DNA of 64,000 nucleotides from CALINF01 sp039980455 (GTDB lineage Bacteria; Pseudomonadota; Gammaproteobacteria; Pseudomonadales; Halieaceae): assembly GCA_039980455.1 (NCBI GenBank), contig JBDXCG010000003.1, positions 1,984,001 to 2,048,000 of the forward strand, given 5' to 3'. Shown here in pieces: positions 7,778 to 16,033 of this stretch (position 1 is its first letter; every line of letters begins with the position of its first letter). The notes beneath the pieces are model-generated. The model had not been told where the DNA came from, searched no databases, and saw only the letters and a program-made list of their open reading frames with translations. The translations under genes and the position numbers were made by a program.

Positions 7778-9121
7778 ATGGAAAACGACAACAAACCGCT
7801 CGACGTGGGAACCTCATTCTCCGCGTTCGCGATCGCCGCATCCATAGCCGCTCTGCTGGCGCTGGCACTGGGCTATTACCTCTACAAGAACCTGTCCTCT
7901 GAGACCGAGTATGGCGAGCTGGTCATCGCTACAGGGCCTGATAGCGGCACCTACCATGCGCTGGGCGGAGCACTGCAGAGTGTTCTACAACGCTCCGGAA
8001 AGTTCAAAGCGGTTACTGTTCAATCCACCGATGGCAGTTATGACAACATGCGTCTGCTGCAGGGGAACTCCGAGATTGATCTTGCCTTTGTCCAATCTGA
8101 TGCTTCCCCAAGTACGAGAGCCCGGCTGCTGACTGATCTCTATGACGAAGTGCTTCACGTACTTATTCGCAGGGAAATCTCCGATGACGTCCAATCAATC
8201 TATGACCTGGACAGCCGCCGGATCTCCCTGGGAGCCGAGGGCTCAGGAACCCGAGAACTGGCCCGAAACATTATCAAACACCTGAACATAGCGCCCTCTG
8301 AGGACCAAATCGCGACGCCCAAGCAGGCAGTCGACGCTTTACGAAAAGCTGAATTGGATGCCATTTTCATTTTGGCGCCCATGCCATCACAGCTAATTCA
8401 TCAATTGGCCCGCGAAGATGCCATTCGTTTTCTACCCATTGGGAGTTTCAATGTCGAAGGCGATGAAGCCGCGGCACTGGAGTTGGTGATTCCGGGCGTC
8501 CAGCGGCGGCTAATTCCGCGCTCCACGTACCAGCGGTTACCACTCAAACCTGTTAGCACAATCGCCGTTTCGGCCCTGCTGGTTGCCCGGGAAAGTCTGG
8601 ACGCGGAGATCGCAAGGGAAGTGACACAGACGGTATTTGGCTATCGCGCTGGTGAAACCGGGCTGGAGGGGCGGAAGCTGGTAGTTGCTCGCCAGATTCG
8701 AGAAAACTATGACCCCTCTGTCTCCACCATCCCTTACCACCCTGGCGCAATCGCCTACTACACCAGGGAAAAGCCACCGTTTTTCGTGGAGTACGCGGAG
8801 GCACTGAGCCTCGGCGTTACGCTGCTTCTTGCCTTGTATTCGGTATTCGTTGCATTCCGGGAGTTGCTGCGCAGACGCATGAAAAACAGGGTAGACGCCT
8901 ACCTGGTGCAGATCGAGCAGCTGGTTCAAGCACGCGACGAGCTGGACGCAAAGGGGCTGTCTCAACTTCGCTCTGAGCTCAGCGCTTTACGCCGATCCGC
9001 AATCGCCGACCTGGTGGGGGAACGCTTGCTCGCCGACGAAGCGTACCAAATTATGCAGCGCCATATAGGCGAAGAACTGGCCCTGATCAGCGAAAGCGAG
9101 TCGCGACTGCAATCCGCCTGA
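7778..9121 (+). CDS. TAXI-family TRAP solute-binding protein with membrane anchors and cytoplasmic coiled coil
   Basis: A 447-residue protein. A membrane segment lies at about 15-38, then a TAXI-type periplasmic ligand-binding domain (VIATGPDSGTYHALGGAL, DLAFVQSD, GAEGSGTRELA) to about residue 325. A second membrane segment covers about 345-365, followed by about 80 residues of charged, helical, probably cytoplasmic sequence. Typical TAXI proteins are secreted and work with a TRAP permease; no permease gene is adjacent, and the second membrane segment plus cytoplasmic tail looks more like a receptor. It is divergent from the stressosome operon across 150 bases, so it may be an input sensor, which is inference. 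ATG 7778 has a GGAAGG site; another ATG at 7744 with a stronger site leads to a different frame. Confidence 0.75.
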   Translation: MENDNKPLDVGTSFSAFAIAASIAALLALALGYYLYKNLSSETEYGELVIATGPDSGTYHALGGALQSVLQRSGKFKAVTVQSTDGSYDNMRLLQGNSEIDLAFVQSDASPSTRARLLTDLYDEVLHVLIRREISDDVQSIYDLDSRRISLGAEGSGTRELARNIIKHLNIAPSEDQIATPKQAVDALRKAELDAIFILAPMPSQLIHQLAREDAIRFLPIGSFNVEGDEAAALELVIPGVQRRLIPRSTYQRLPLKPVSTIAVSALLVARESLDAEIAREVTQTVFGYRAGETGLEGRKLVVARQIRENYDPSVSTIPYHPGAIAYYTREKPPFFVEYAEALSLGVTLLLALYSVFVAFRELLRRRMKNRVDAYLVQIEQLVQARDELDAKGLSQLRSELSALRRSAIADLVGERLLADEAYQIMQRHIGEELALISESESRLQSA

Positions 9122-9161
9122 TATAGCACCCCAAAACAATCACGATTACCGTTGCACGGGC

Positions 9162-9197
9162 TTGACGAGCACCGGTAAAATCGGGAAAATGCGCGCC
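9162..9197 (+). promoter_or_regulatory. Sigma70-type promoter of tRNA-Met
   Basis: A -35 box TTGACG (9162-9167), a 17-base spacer and a -10 box GAAAAT (9185-9190) are followed by a GC-rich discriminator GCGCGCC (9191-9197). This layout is typical of stringently controlled stable-RNA promoters. It stands about 40 bases before the mature tRNA. Confidence 0.6.
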
Positions 9198-9230
9198 TCT
9201 TCGAAGGCCATCTGGCTCCGAACTGTTTGT

Positions 9231-9307
9231 GGCTACGTAGCTCAGCTGGTTAGAGCACAGCATTCATAATGCTGGGGTCGGTGGTTCAAGTCCACCCGTA
9301 GCTACCA
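9231..9307 (+). tRNA. tRNA-Met (anticodon CAT), elongator type
   Basis: A complete cloverleaf of 77 bases with encoded CCA. The acceptor arms are GGCTACG and CGTAGCT, the D arm is GCTCAGCTGGTTAGAGC, and the anticodon stem CAGCA/TGCTG encloses loop TTCATAA. The T arm is GTGGTTCAAGTCCAC. The sequence is very like elongator tRNA-Met of gammaproteobacteria (GGCTACGTAGCTCAG start). It lacks the unpaired first base and the three G-C pairs of initiator tRNA. A CAT anticodon could also be tRNA-Ile2, but the acceptor stem favours Met. Confidence 0.95.
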
Positions 9308-9643
9308 TTTCAAACCCTTGTAAAGCCTACCTTTCAAGAAATTTACCCTCACGAAAATACTGTGTGCCATTTTGTCTTGGTCAGTAGCTGGTGCGCAAAA
9401 GCTGTGATCCGCGTATATCTGGGCATAGGCATCAGTTAAACGGGGTCGGCCCCATTCGCGCACCACTGGGGCCGTGTGAGTGGAGGCGATTAAACGCGGC
9501 GCCAGAATACACCCCCGCCCTTCCCCATCATTGAAATATCAGAAGCTTCCGCTTTCGCCTACCGTGCGACGTTTGGGCTATGACGTGCTCAATGTCCGCC
9601 AACCGTGGAAGCGGAAATTTACTTAGTGGGACCTAAATGACTC
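9308..9643. other. Intergenic region after tRNA-Met, with an imperfect inverted repeat
   Basis: No convincing gene is seen in these 336 bases. The right half holds an inverted repeat TTCCGCTT/AAGCGGAA (from about 9547 and 9606) within a motif TCCGCTTTCGCCTA at 9548-9561. The same motif returns with one mismatch at 12712-12725, on the other side of the AraC-sulfatase pair. No repeat of the tRNA 3' end was noticed. Confidence 0.6.
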
Positions 9644-10609
9644 TTAATGACCTTTCGGCCAATACTCCCGGGCTAAGGTTGAGTTGGGGTTTTCCCCGTA
9701 TATTTTTCGATAGTCTCTGGCAAATTGCCCCATATGCCAAAAGCCCCAACGCCCAGCTACCTCTGTAACCGTAGCTCTCACACGATCGGAGACCAAAAGC
9801 TCTTCCCGCACTCGCGCAAGTCGCTGACAGTTAAGGTAGACCTTTGGCGAGATATGGAATTGCTCCTTAAAGGCGTATTGGAGTGTCCGCTGGGAAACAT
9901 TAATCTGTTTACATATACCCTCTATCGATACACCGGATTGAATATTGTTGTCGATAAATTGCCGTGCGTTTTGGAAAACATCCCTGCGATTAGAGATCTT
10001 TCTTTTTGCCGTTACTTGGGAAACACTCATGAGCGCGCGGACGATTAGTGAGGCAAGTTCCGTAGAAATGCGGTCCAACGCTATGTGCTCTGAAGAAAAA
10101 CAAGCTGTCTCAGTAAGCCGCCGTAAAAGTGCACGCAGGTCACAGATATCGTCACTGCTTATTGTCAGCGCTGCGCCCCCACGGTCTGGTCGCAAGTCAT
10201 CCCAGTCTCTGTGATGCTGTTCGCGTGCGCTTTCCGCCAGTAGTTCCTCCGGCAGAGAAAAAACGTAGTTGGAGAAATAGCCGGTTGACAGCGCACTGAA
10301 TTCTTCTGTGATCGGCATGGCGACCAAGGTATTGGCGGTGAATTCATAGCCGCACCATGTCGATGGCGCACGGTTATCGGCCAGTATACTGAAAGTCCTA
10401 AGGCCCCTTGGCGCCACAGAACGCTGGTCATAAGGAGCACGAAAGGCGGTGTAGACTAAGCCAAAGTTTGCACCGGCTAACTGCACAAGTCTATGCCCGG
10501 ATCTCCCCGCGCCAGTTTGACGAAAGTCGAGGTCCCAAGCTATTGCTTCATCTCGCAATTGCTCAAAGTATTCATAGGTCTGATTAAGCACAATGAAATT
10601 GTTGCTCAT
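9644..10609 (-). CDS. AraC family transcriptional regulator
   Basis: About 321 residues. The N-terminal 200 residues look like the ligand or signal domain of AraC-type activators (RQTGAGRSGHRLVQLAG, then FSILADNR). The C-terminal 100 residues hold the two helix-turn-helix units: VSIEGICKQINVSQRTLQYA and TVTEVAGRWGFWHMGQFARD, ending in KIYGENPNSTL. ATG 10609 is chosen because AGGGGTGAGAG precedes it; the longer form beginning at 10660 would have no such site. It is divergent from the sulfatase gene, with 118 bases between the starts, so it most likely controls that gene. The inducer is not evident. Confidence 0.85.
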   Translation of the reverse strand: MSNNFIVLNQTYEYFEQLRDEAIAWDLDFRQTGAGRSGHRLVQLAGANFGLVYTAFRAPYDQRSVAPRGLRTFSILADNRAPSTWCGYEFTANTLVAMPITEEFSALSTGYFSNYVFSLPEELLAESAREQHHRDWDDLRPDRGGAALTISSDDICDLRALLRRLTETACFSSEHIALDRISTELASLIVRALMSVSQVTAKRKISNRRDVFQNARQFIDNNIQSGVSIEGICKQINVSQRTLQYAFKEQFHISPKVYLNCQRLARVREELLVSDRVRATVTEVAGRWGFWHMGQFARDYRKIYGENPNSTLAREYWPKGH

Positions 10610-10727
10610 GCTCTCACCCCTAAAAGATTGAATTATGCGCTTTTTTGATATTCGACGCACAGTTCACATACTACTATTCTAGATGAGAAACCCAATCAGT
10701 TTTATTGGACGAAATACCGGAGACAAC

Positions 10728-12413
10728 ATGAGAATAAACGCTCTTCATGCAGAGACCCATTGGGCCAGACGGCTGTTAGTTGCCCTATGTATCTCAGCAG
10801 CTGCATCATCCACAAGCTTTGCAAAAGATGTGATTCATGATGCCGAGTACTACATCCTTGAGGCCCAACATGGGGAAAAGTGGGCGGCTGATGATAGAAA
10901 CGTCGAAGCCAAGCTGCAGCAGTTCAGGGAAAAGAATGGCGGTAATCCGCCAAATATCCTTTATGTTTTGGTAGACGATTTGTCTTTCGGTGAAATGGGC
11001 ATTCCGGAAATGAACTATGTCCGTGGTTCTAGCACGCCCCGTATCAACAAGTTTGCCGATGAGGGCCTGTCGTTTATGCGCATGTATACCGAGCCTTCCT
11101 GCACGCCGTCACGAGTAGCCATGATGACCGGGCGTCACCCGGTGCGTAACGGCTTAGGAGAAGTGAAGGCCACGGTAGCCGGTGAAGGCTTGGCTGACGA
11201 CGAGGTCACTATTGCTGAAGTATTGTCGGATGCTGGTTATAACACTGTACATATCGGAAAGTGGCACATGGGTGACATTGAGGAGTCCTATCCCCATAAC
11301 CAGGGGTTTGACTATGGCTCATTTCCGATTCACCAACAGGTGCTACTGGGCTTTATGACACCAGAGTCGGATCACGCGCAGGTTTTGCAAGGGTGGTTGC
11401 CAGGATCCAATTCTGACCCCTTTGCGCTAGACGGGCGCTTTAAGCCCGGTGGCTTGGTCTACTCACTGGAAGCTACTAAAGGGCAGGATGCTCACGAAGT
11501 CGATTTCGAAGCGGGCGAGGTGTGGACGCAGGCGCACTACGATGCAATGCACGAAAAATATCAACGTGAAACTATCGAGCACCTTGGCCTTTTGGCAAAG
11601 GAAGACGAGCCATTCTTTCTGCAATACTGGCCACTGATCCCTCTTGAGTTTGATCGTACCCGCTTTGACGAGTTTAAAATGTCAAATGGAGGCACTGGCG
11701 TTGAAAGCCTAAAGCAACTGGATGACTGGTTCGGAGAGATCGTTGACGAAGTTGACCGACTGGGTATTGCGAAAAACACGCTAATCGTACTCATGGCAGA
11801 CAACGGTCGATTCCGCCAATTCGATAACACCACGGGCTTCAGTGGCACCATTTATCGCGGTGGTAAGGTGGACACTCAGGAAGGCGCAGTAAGGGTGAAT
11901 GCTTTTGCTCGTTGGCCCGGAATGATCAAAGCGGACGAGCTTGCCGGTGACATGATTCACATCGCTGACCTCTATACAACTTTCGCCAGACTTGGCGGCG
12001 CGACCAAAAAGATTCCAAGAGATCGTGTCATTGATGGCCTGGATCAATCAGCACTTTTTCTAAATGGAGAGGGGAATGGTCGGCGGGACTATGTGTTCAT
12101 TTATAGCAGTGACACCTTGCGGGCTGTGGTCAAGCAGAAGTACAAGTTAGAGATTCCGCCTCCCGGTGCTCCTGGTGTGGCAGCCGCAGTGTACGACGTT
12201 CAGCGTGACCCGCGTGAAGAGTCGCCCATGACAGAAATAGCCTTATGGGCCTCAGCTAGCTATCAGGACATTATTGCACGCCACAAGATGACCATGGCGA
12301 AATATCCAAATGCTGCTGTCGGACAAGACCGCCCCTATAGTGGAGTCGACAATCTACGCCCGGAAAGCAAAAAAATGGTGGACGAATTTGTGAGCTGGAG
12401 TAGTAGTAAGTAG
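10728..12413 (+). CDS. Secreted arylsulfatase (sulfatase family S1)
   Basis: A 561-residue sulfatase. A signal peptide (RRLLVALCISAAASSTSFA) ends near residue 32. The formylglycine signature is CTPSR with Cys125 as the residue to be converted, followed by MMTGRHPVR. Metal- and sulfate-binding motifs are present: LVDDLSFGEMG, HIGKWHMGD and MADNGRF. It should hydrolyse sulfate esters of an aryl or alkyl substrate in the periplasm; the true substrate cannot be read from the sequence. ATG 10728 is preferred because GGAGACAAC precedes it and it begins the signal peptide; an upstream ATG at 10683 has no ribosome site. The AraC regulator opposite is the likely control. Cys-type maturation needs an enzyme encoded elsewhere. 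Confidence 0.88.
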   Translation: MRINALHAETHWARRLLVALCISAAASSTSFAKDVIHDAEYYILEAQHGEKWAADDRNVEAKLQQFREKNGGNPPNILYVLVDDLSFGEMGIPEMNYVRGSSTPRINKFADEGLSFMRMYTEPSCTPSRVAMMTGRHPVRNGLGEVKATVAGEGLADDEVTIAEVLSDAGYNTVHIGKWHMGDIEESYPHNQGFDYGSFPIHQQVLLGFMTPESDHAQVLQGWLPGSNSDPFALDGRFKPGGLVYSLEATKGQDAHEVDFEAGEVWTQAHYDAMHEKYQRETIEHLGLLAKEDEPFFLQYWPLIPLEFDRTRFDEFKMSNGGTGVESLKQLDDWFGEIVDEVDRLGIAKNTLIVLMADNGRFRQFDNTTGFSGTIYRGGKVDTQEGAVRVNAFARWPGMIKADELAGDMIHIADLYTTFARLGGATKKIPRDRVIDGLDQSALFLNGEGNGRRDYVFIYSSDTLRAVVKQKYKLEIPPPGAPGVAAAVYDVQRDPREESPMTEIALWASASYQDIIARHKMTMAKYPNAAVGQDRPYSGVDNLRPESKKMVDEFVSWSSSK

Positions 12414-12764
12414 AGAACATTTCTGATGATTTCAAATCGCAGCGCAAATTGATGGAGGAACCTTAGGGGTGCGTTTTGATTGCGTGGTTGCTAAAGACAT
12501 GCGCGCTTACCTTAATCTAGAAGCGAGTTTTTTTTGGGGGGGGGCTTACGCTTCAAACGGTGTAGTAGGGCCATAGGACAGCGCCACTTACTGAGAATCC
12601 GCTCACAGCCCCAAAGCCGACATTAGAAACACCTGATTTACCACACAAAATGGTAGCAAATGAGGTGAAAGCGGACGTTACCCAGTCAGGGCCGAATCAG
12701 GCTCTCCGATGTCCACTTTCGCCTAAACGCGGACATCGCGACAGCCAGTGATCTATTCGCTCTG
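12414..12764. other. Intergenic region with homopolymer and hairpin element
   Basis: These 351 bases hold no plausible gene. They include a T8G9 run at 12528-12544, and a hairpin CGATGTCC/GGACATCG (12707-12714 with 12731-12738) whose loop carries CTTTCGCC. A related GAAAGCGGA stands at 12667-12675. This resembles the element at about 9547-9615 beyond the AraC gene. Confidence 0.55.
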
Positions 12765-13418
12765 TTAGCTCGCCACCTGATCTATCCGTTGACAGATTCG
12801 CTGATGCAGATCTGGAGTTGCATCTGCAGCGAACGTAATCAACATGCCGATCAGCGCGTGTTGCCGGTACTCCGCCAAATTAATATAGCCACTGACCCAG
12901 TCCTGCCTCGCGAGTCGCTGGGAACCAAATAACTGTTGAGCCAACCAACGGCTGTTCACGCGGCCCAGCAGATAACCATGCTCAAGGGCACGATCACAGA
13001 GTCGCTCAGCTACCTTGATGGACTTTCGGAATACACCGTCGTTCATTTCATGCTCAAAAAGCCCCAGGCGCTCCCCTCCCAGAAACGCCGCCCTGTAGAA
13101 CACTTCGTCGGCCGCGTAGAGCGTCACTAGGCTATCTAGGAATGCCTCTGATGCACCTATAGGGTCCACCATCTCAGGCTCAGCAAGCACATCATCAATG
13201 CGATCGACGAGTTCCCGGAACAGCGCGGAAACAATATCGTTCTTCTTTCCAAGCAGGTTGTGCACGGTCGGGATGGTAACTCCGGATCTCTCAGCCATTT
13301 TGCTGATAGTAAGGGCGTCAAACCCCTCTTCGGCGATCAGGCTCCTGGCGACCGAGAGTATTTTCTCCCTGCGACGCTCCTTATTTGCCTGTCGTGTTGC
13401 CTGCCCTTTAGCAGCCAC
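12765..13418 (-). CDS. TetR family transcriptional regulator
   Basis: About 217 residues. The N-terminal DNA-binding domain starts after a basic stretch (ATRQANKERRREKIL) and carries the helix-turn-helix LTISKMAERSGVTIPTVHNL. The C-terminal ligand domain is not assignable. The start is taken as GTG 13418, which has a GGGGGAG site 5 bases upstream; a longer GTG start at 13457 lacks one and would run close to the palindromes. It is divergent from the PhyH-like oxygenase gene, and two adjacent palindromes lie between the starts. I infer that it represses itself and the oxygenase/dehydrogenase genes. Confidence 0.85.
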   Translation of the reverse strand: MAAKGQATRQANKERRREKILSVARSLIAEEGFDALTISKMAERSGVTIPTVHNLLGKKNDIVSALFRELVDRIDDVLAEPEMVDPIGASEAFLDSLVTLYAADEVFYRAAFLGGERLGLFEHEMNDGVFRKSIKVAERLCDRALEHGYLLGRVNSRWLAQQLFGSQRLARQDWVSGYINLAEYRQHALIGMLITFAADATPDLHQRICQRIDQVAS

Positions 13419-13462
13419 AATGCTCCCCCAGTAATCTGATCGACTAGATATTGACACATAAG

Positions 13463-13477
13463 TTTACTGCTAGTAAA
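13463..13477. promoter_or_regulatory. Palindrome, candidate TetR operator 1
   Basis: TTTACT-GCT-AGTAAA is a perfect inverted repeat with 6-base arms and a 3-base centre. It lies between the TetR gene and the divergent oxygenase gene, a usual place for an autoregulated TetR operator. Confidence 0.55.
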
Positions 13478-13496
13478 ATTTTATTATTAATAAAAT
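13478..13496. promoter_or_regulatory. Palindrome, candidate TetR operator 2 or promoter element
   Basis: ATTTTATTA-T-TAATAAAAT is a perfect inverted repeat with 9-base arms and a 1-base centre, directly abutting the TTTACT palindrome. Being AT-rich, it may also serve as the -10 region or UP element of the divergent promoters. Confidence 0.45.
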
Positions 13497-13539
13497 ATGC
13501 AAACCATTTAGGGCTACTATTTATGCGGACGACACGTTA

Positions 13540-14715
13540 ATGAAACAACCACACTATATGGATTCAATTGATGCGTGTGCGGCACACTATGGTGATGATG
13601 CCCAGGCAATGCGAACCTATCTGCTTAATGGGCATGAACGCGCAATGCAACTGGACAATCGTGGACCTATCTCGTTTGATGGCGCTGGAAAGCTAGACCC
13701 CAAGATTGTGGATGCCTACAAGAAGTACGGGTTTTACGTTTTCACCGGCGTTCTCAAGCCTGAAGAACTACAAGATATTGAGCAAGACCTCGAAGCACTT
13801 AAAAAACGTTTCCCTGTTGGCCCCGGGGAAAAGCTTGCCGCCGATGGTACACCCGCACTTGGCGCTGACTGCACAGCACCGACACTGGTTTGGTCAAAGC
13901 CTCTGGGCGACCCACTGGGCGGCTCAACGTTAGCCAATGGTAGGCACCAGGTAAAGCTTCACGAACCTAAAGCCGCAGACGACGCACCCGATATGGCGCC
14001 CTTCATCCTGCTTGGCTCCCTACAGTTCTCCGAGACCTGTTTGAGGGTTTACGGACACCCCCAGTTATTGAAAGTTGCCGAAGAGATCAATGGAAAAGAC
14101 TTCACCCCCTTCAATGAGACGTTGTTTATAAAGGAACCCGGAATCGGTGCAGCAGTATCGTGGCATCAGGACGGCACGACCCATTGGGACAGCGAAGACT
14201 TTGATCAAGATATTCATGGCTTCAACTTTATGGCACAGGTCTATGGAAGCACTGCTGTGAACGGCGTCTGGGTTCTCCCGGGGAGTCATAAAGCCGGAAA
14301 AGTAGACATCACAGAATTGGTCGATCAATCGGGTAGCGAGCGCATCAGGGGAACAGTCCCTCTCGTCTGCGAAGCCGGCGACGTAATCATATGTAATCGC
14401 CAACTGGTTCATGGATCCTTCGCCAATACAGGTTTCGAACCGCGTATCACGGTCAATATGGGCTTCCACCGGAGAAGTTCGGTACTTAATGTGATGGGGG
14501 CTGGCACTCACAACGAAGCGCAAATTTTCGACGACGCAGTTATCACGAAGCGTTCTGAGGTTATTGGCTACGCCATCGACGCGCGCAGGCAACGCTTTCC
14601 ACAGGAATCTCCCTACGAGTATCAGCCGTTCCTCGAGCGGGGATTGGACTATCAGTGGAACGCGGAAACAAAGACTCTCTTACACGACTATAACGCCCTT
14701 GATTTAAGCATCTAG
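13540..14715 (+). CDS. Phytanoyl-CoA dioxygenase (PhyH) family Fe(II)/2-oxoglutarate oxygenase
   Basis: A 391-residue member of the PhyH-like non-haem iron oxygenases. The iron ligands are visible as His209-x-Asp211 in WHQDGTTHWD and the distal His291 in LVHGSFAN; Arg302 in EPRITVNMG would bind 2-oxoglutarate. The family hydroxylates acyl-CoA esters or small molecules with O2, releasing succinate and CO2. The substrate here is unknown. The ATG has only a weak ribosome site. It faces a TetR regulator and is followed after 88 bases by a 2-hydroxyacid dehydrogenase on the same strand; a 2-hydroxylation then oxidation route is a reasonable inference. Confidence 0.85.
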   Translation: MKQPHYMDSIDACAAHYGDDAQAMRTYLLNGHERAMQLDNRGPISFDGAGKLDPKIVDAYKKYGFYVFTGVLKPEELQDIEQDLEALKKRFPVGPGEKLAADGTPALGADCTAPTLVWSKPLGDPLGGSTLANGRHQVKLHEPKAADDAPDMAPFILLGSLQFSETCLRVYGHPQLLKVAEEINGKDFTPFNETLFIKEPGIGAAVSWHQDGTTHWDSEDFDQDIHGFNFMAQVYGSTAVNGVWVLPGSHKAGKVDITELVDQSGSERIRGTVPLVCEAGDVIICNRQLVHGSFANTGFEPRITVNMGFHRRSSVLNVMGAGTHNEAQIFDDAVITKRSEVIGYAIDARRQRFPQESPYEYQPFLERGLDYQWNAETKTLLHDYNALDLSI

Positions 14716-14803
14716 GGCAAAGTAGGTAAGAACACATACCCTCAGACTAAGCCGCAAGCTGCTCAATGCGCCTGTCCTTAAACTATCCAAACAGGAGTTG
14801 CCA

Positions 14804-15742
14804 GTGTCAGAATCCGTAGGCGTTCTCGCTATGCACGCGCAAATGCACACTTTGTTTCCCAATCCACCACGGCGCTGGCGCTGGATTACCGGGGAAGGAG
14901 ATGTCAACGACCTCATTGAGGAACACGGCAGCGAGGTGGAGGTTCTTCTGTCGGCCAGCATTGAAAAACTGGACAAGGACATGCTATCGCGTTTTCCCAG
15001 ATTGAGGATGATTGCCTCGATCTCGGCCGGCTTCAGTAATGTTGACCTCGAAGAGTGCCGATCGCGAAATATCGCGGTAACCAATGCGCCAGGACTCAAT
15101 TCTGGTGATGTCGCTGACCTAGCGGCTACTTTCCTGACAAGCCTGCTATTGCGCTTACCTAAATCGCAGTCGTTCATTATGAACGACCAGTGGACCACAC
15201 CAGCCGGCCCTCTGCGACATTCACTTCGAAGTACGCCTGTGGGTATCGTGGGCCTTGGCTCAATAGGTCAGGAAGTTGTGAAACGATTAACGCCTTTTGG
15301 GCTGGATCTGAAGTGGTGGGGGCCTAGAGCGAAGCAGGACTCAGTCATTCCCTACGTCGATACTCTCGAAGAGTTGGCTGATCAGTGCCTCGGGCTAGTC
15401 ATCTGCTGCCGACCGGACGCGTCAAACAAACACCTGATCGATCAAAACATTCTTGATCGACTTGGACCAGAAGGCGTACTTGTGAATGTATCGCGAGGCA
15501 GCGTCGTTGATGAAACAGCGTTGATCGACGCACTAAAATCAGGCCGAATCGGCGCTGCGGGGCTCGATGTATTCGACCCCGAGCCTACCAGCAGCAGTCG
15601 TTGGTCCGATGTTCCAAACGTGATCCTAACCCCTCACCAGGGCGGCTCCACCTACGAGACGCTATTCGCACAAGCACAGGTTGCACAATCGAATATAGAG
15701 AGCTTCCTAGACGGCAAGCCACTGCAAACGAGCGTACTCTAG
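14804..15742 (+). CDS. D-2-hydroxyacid dehydrogenase (NAD(P)-dependent)
   Basis: A 312-residue protein with the two-domain fold of D-isomer 2-hydroxyacid dehydrogenases. The Rossmann motif is GIVGLGSIGQEV. The substrate and catalytic region contains NVSRGSVVDETALIDAL, with the conserved Arg, and the terminal TPHQGGSTYE holds the catalytic His. It probably interconverts a 2-oxoacid and a D-2-hydroxyacid (glyoxylate or hydroxypyruvate reductase-like). GTG 14804 is taken as start because AGGAG stands 6 bases before it; TTG at 14798 touches that site. It is likely co-transcribed with the PhyH-like gene upstream. Confidence 0.87.
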   Translation: MSESVGVLAMHAQMHTLFPNPPRRWRWITGEGDVNDLIEEHGSEVEVLLSASIEKLDKDMLSRFPRLRMIASISAGFSNVDLEECRSRNIAVTNAPGLNSGDVADLAATFLTSLLLRLPKSQSFIMNDQWTTPAGPLRHSLRSTPVGIVGLGSIGQEVVKRLTPFGLDLKWWGPRAKQDSVIPYVDTLEELADQCLGLVICCRPDASNKHLIDQNILDRLGPEGVLVNVSRGSVVDETALIDALKSGRIGAAGLDVFDPEPTSSSRWSDVPNVILTPHQGGSTYETLFAQAQVAQSNIESFLDGKPLQTSVL

Positions 15743-16033
15743 ACTGGAAACATAGTCGCCCAGGCAACGCATTAGATAATGTCGCAGCAAGAGGCCACGC
15801 AAGCGCTCCTGGTATGCTATTTCTTCATCCCGAGTCGCACGTAGATCTCACACGCGCAGCGGCGCCAGCTCAAGTTGAGGAATCAGCTGCTTACAAATTT
15901 ATAGTCTCTTGATTCAAGTTTTTGGCGCGCCAACTCATCAATTCTAGATAACGTATCCCTACCACTTAGAATCATCCGCCATGGATTTGCTTTATGATGA
16001 CTGAGGCTCATAGAAGTAGTTACTAGATTTTTT

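Noticed and set aside
7744..7902. A plus-strand ORF with ATG 7744 and strong AAAGGAG site overlapping the TAXI gene in another frame
   Set aside because: Its product is a basic, non-conserved-looking sequence and it mostly overlaps a clear membrane-anchored protein whose own start at 7778 has a GGAAGG site. It may aid translation of the TAXI gene as a leader, but I cannot support it as a gene.
9231..9643. tRNA-Met as an integration site for a mobile element
   Set aside because: No integrase, no direct repeat of the tRNA 3' end and no phage-like genes were found to the right of it.
12528..12544. T8G9 homopolymer run suggestive of phase variation
   Set aside because: It lies in non-coding sequence about 110 bases after the sulfatase stop and far from a start codon. 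It may also be a sequencing artefact.
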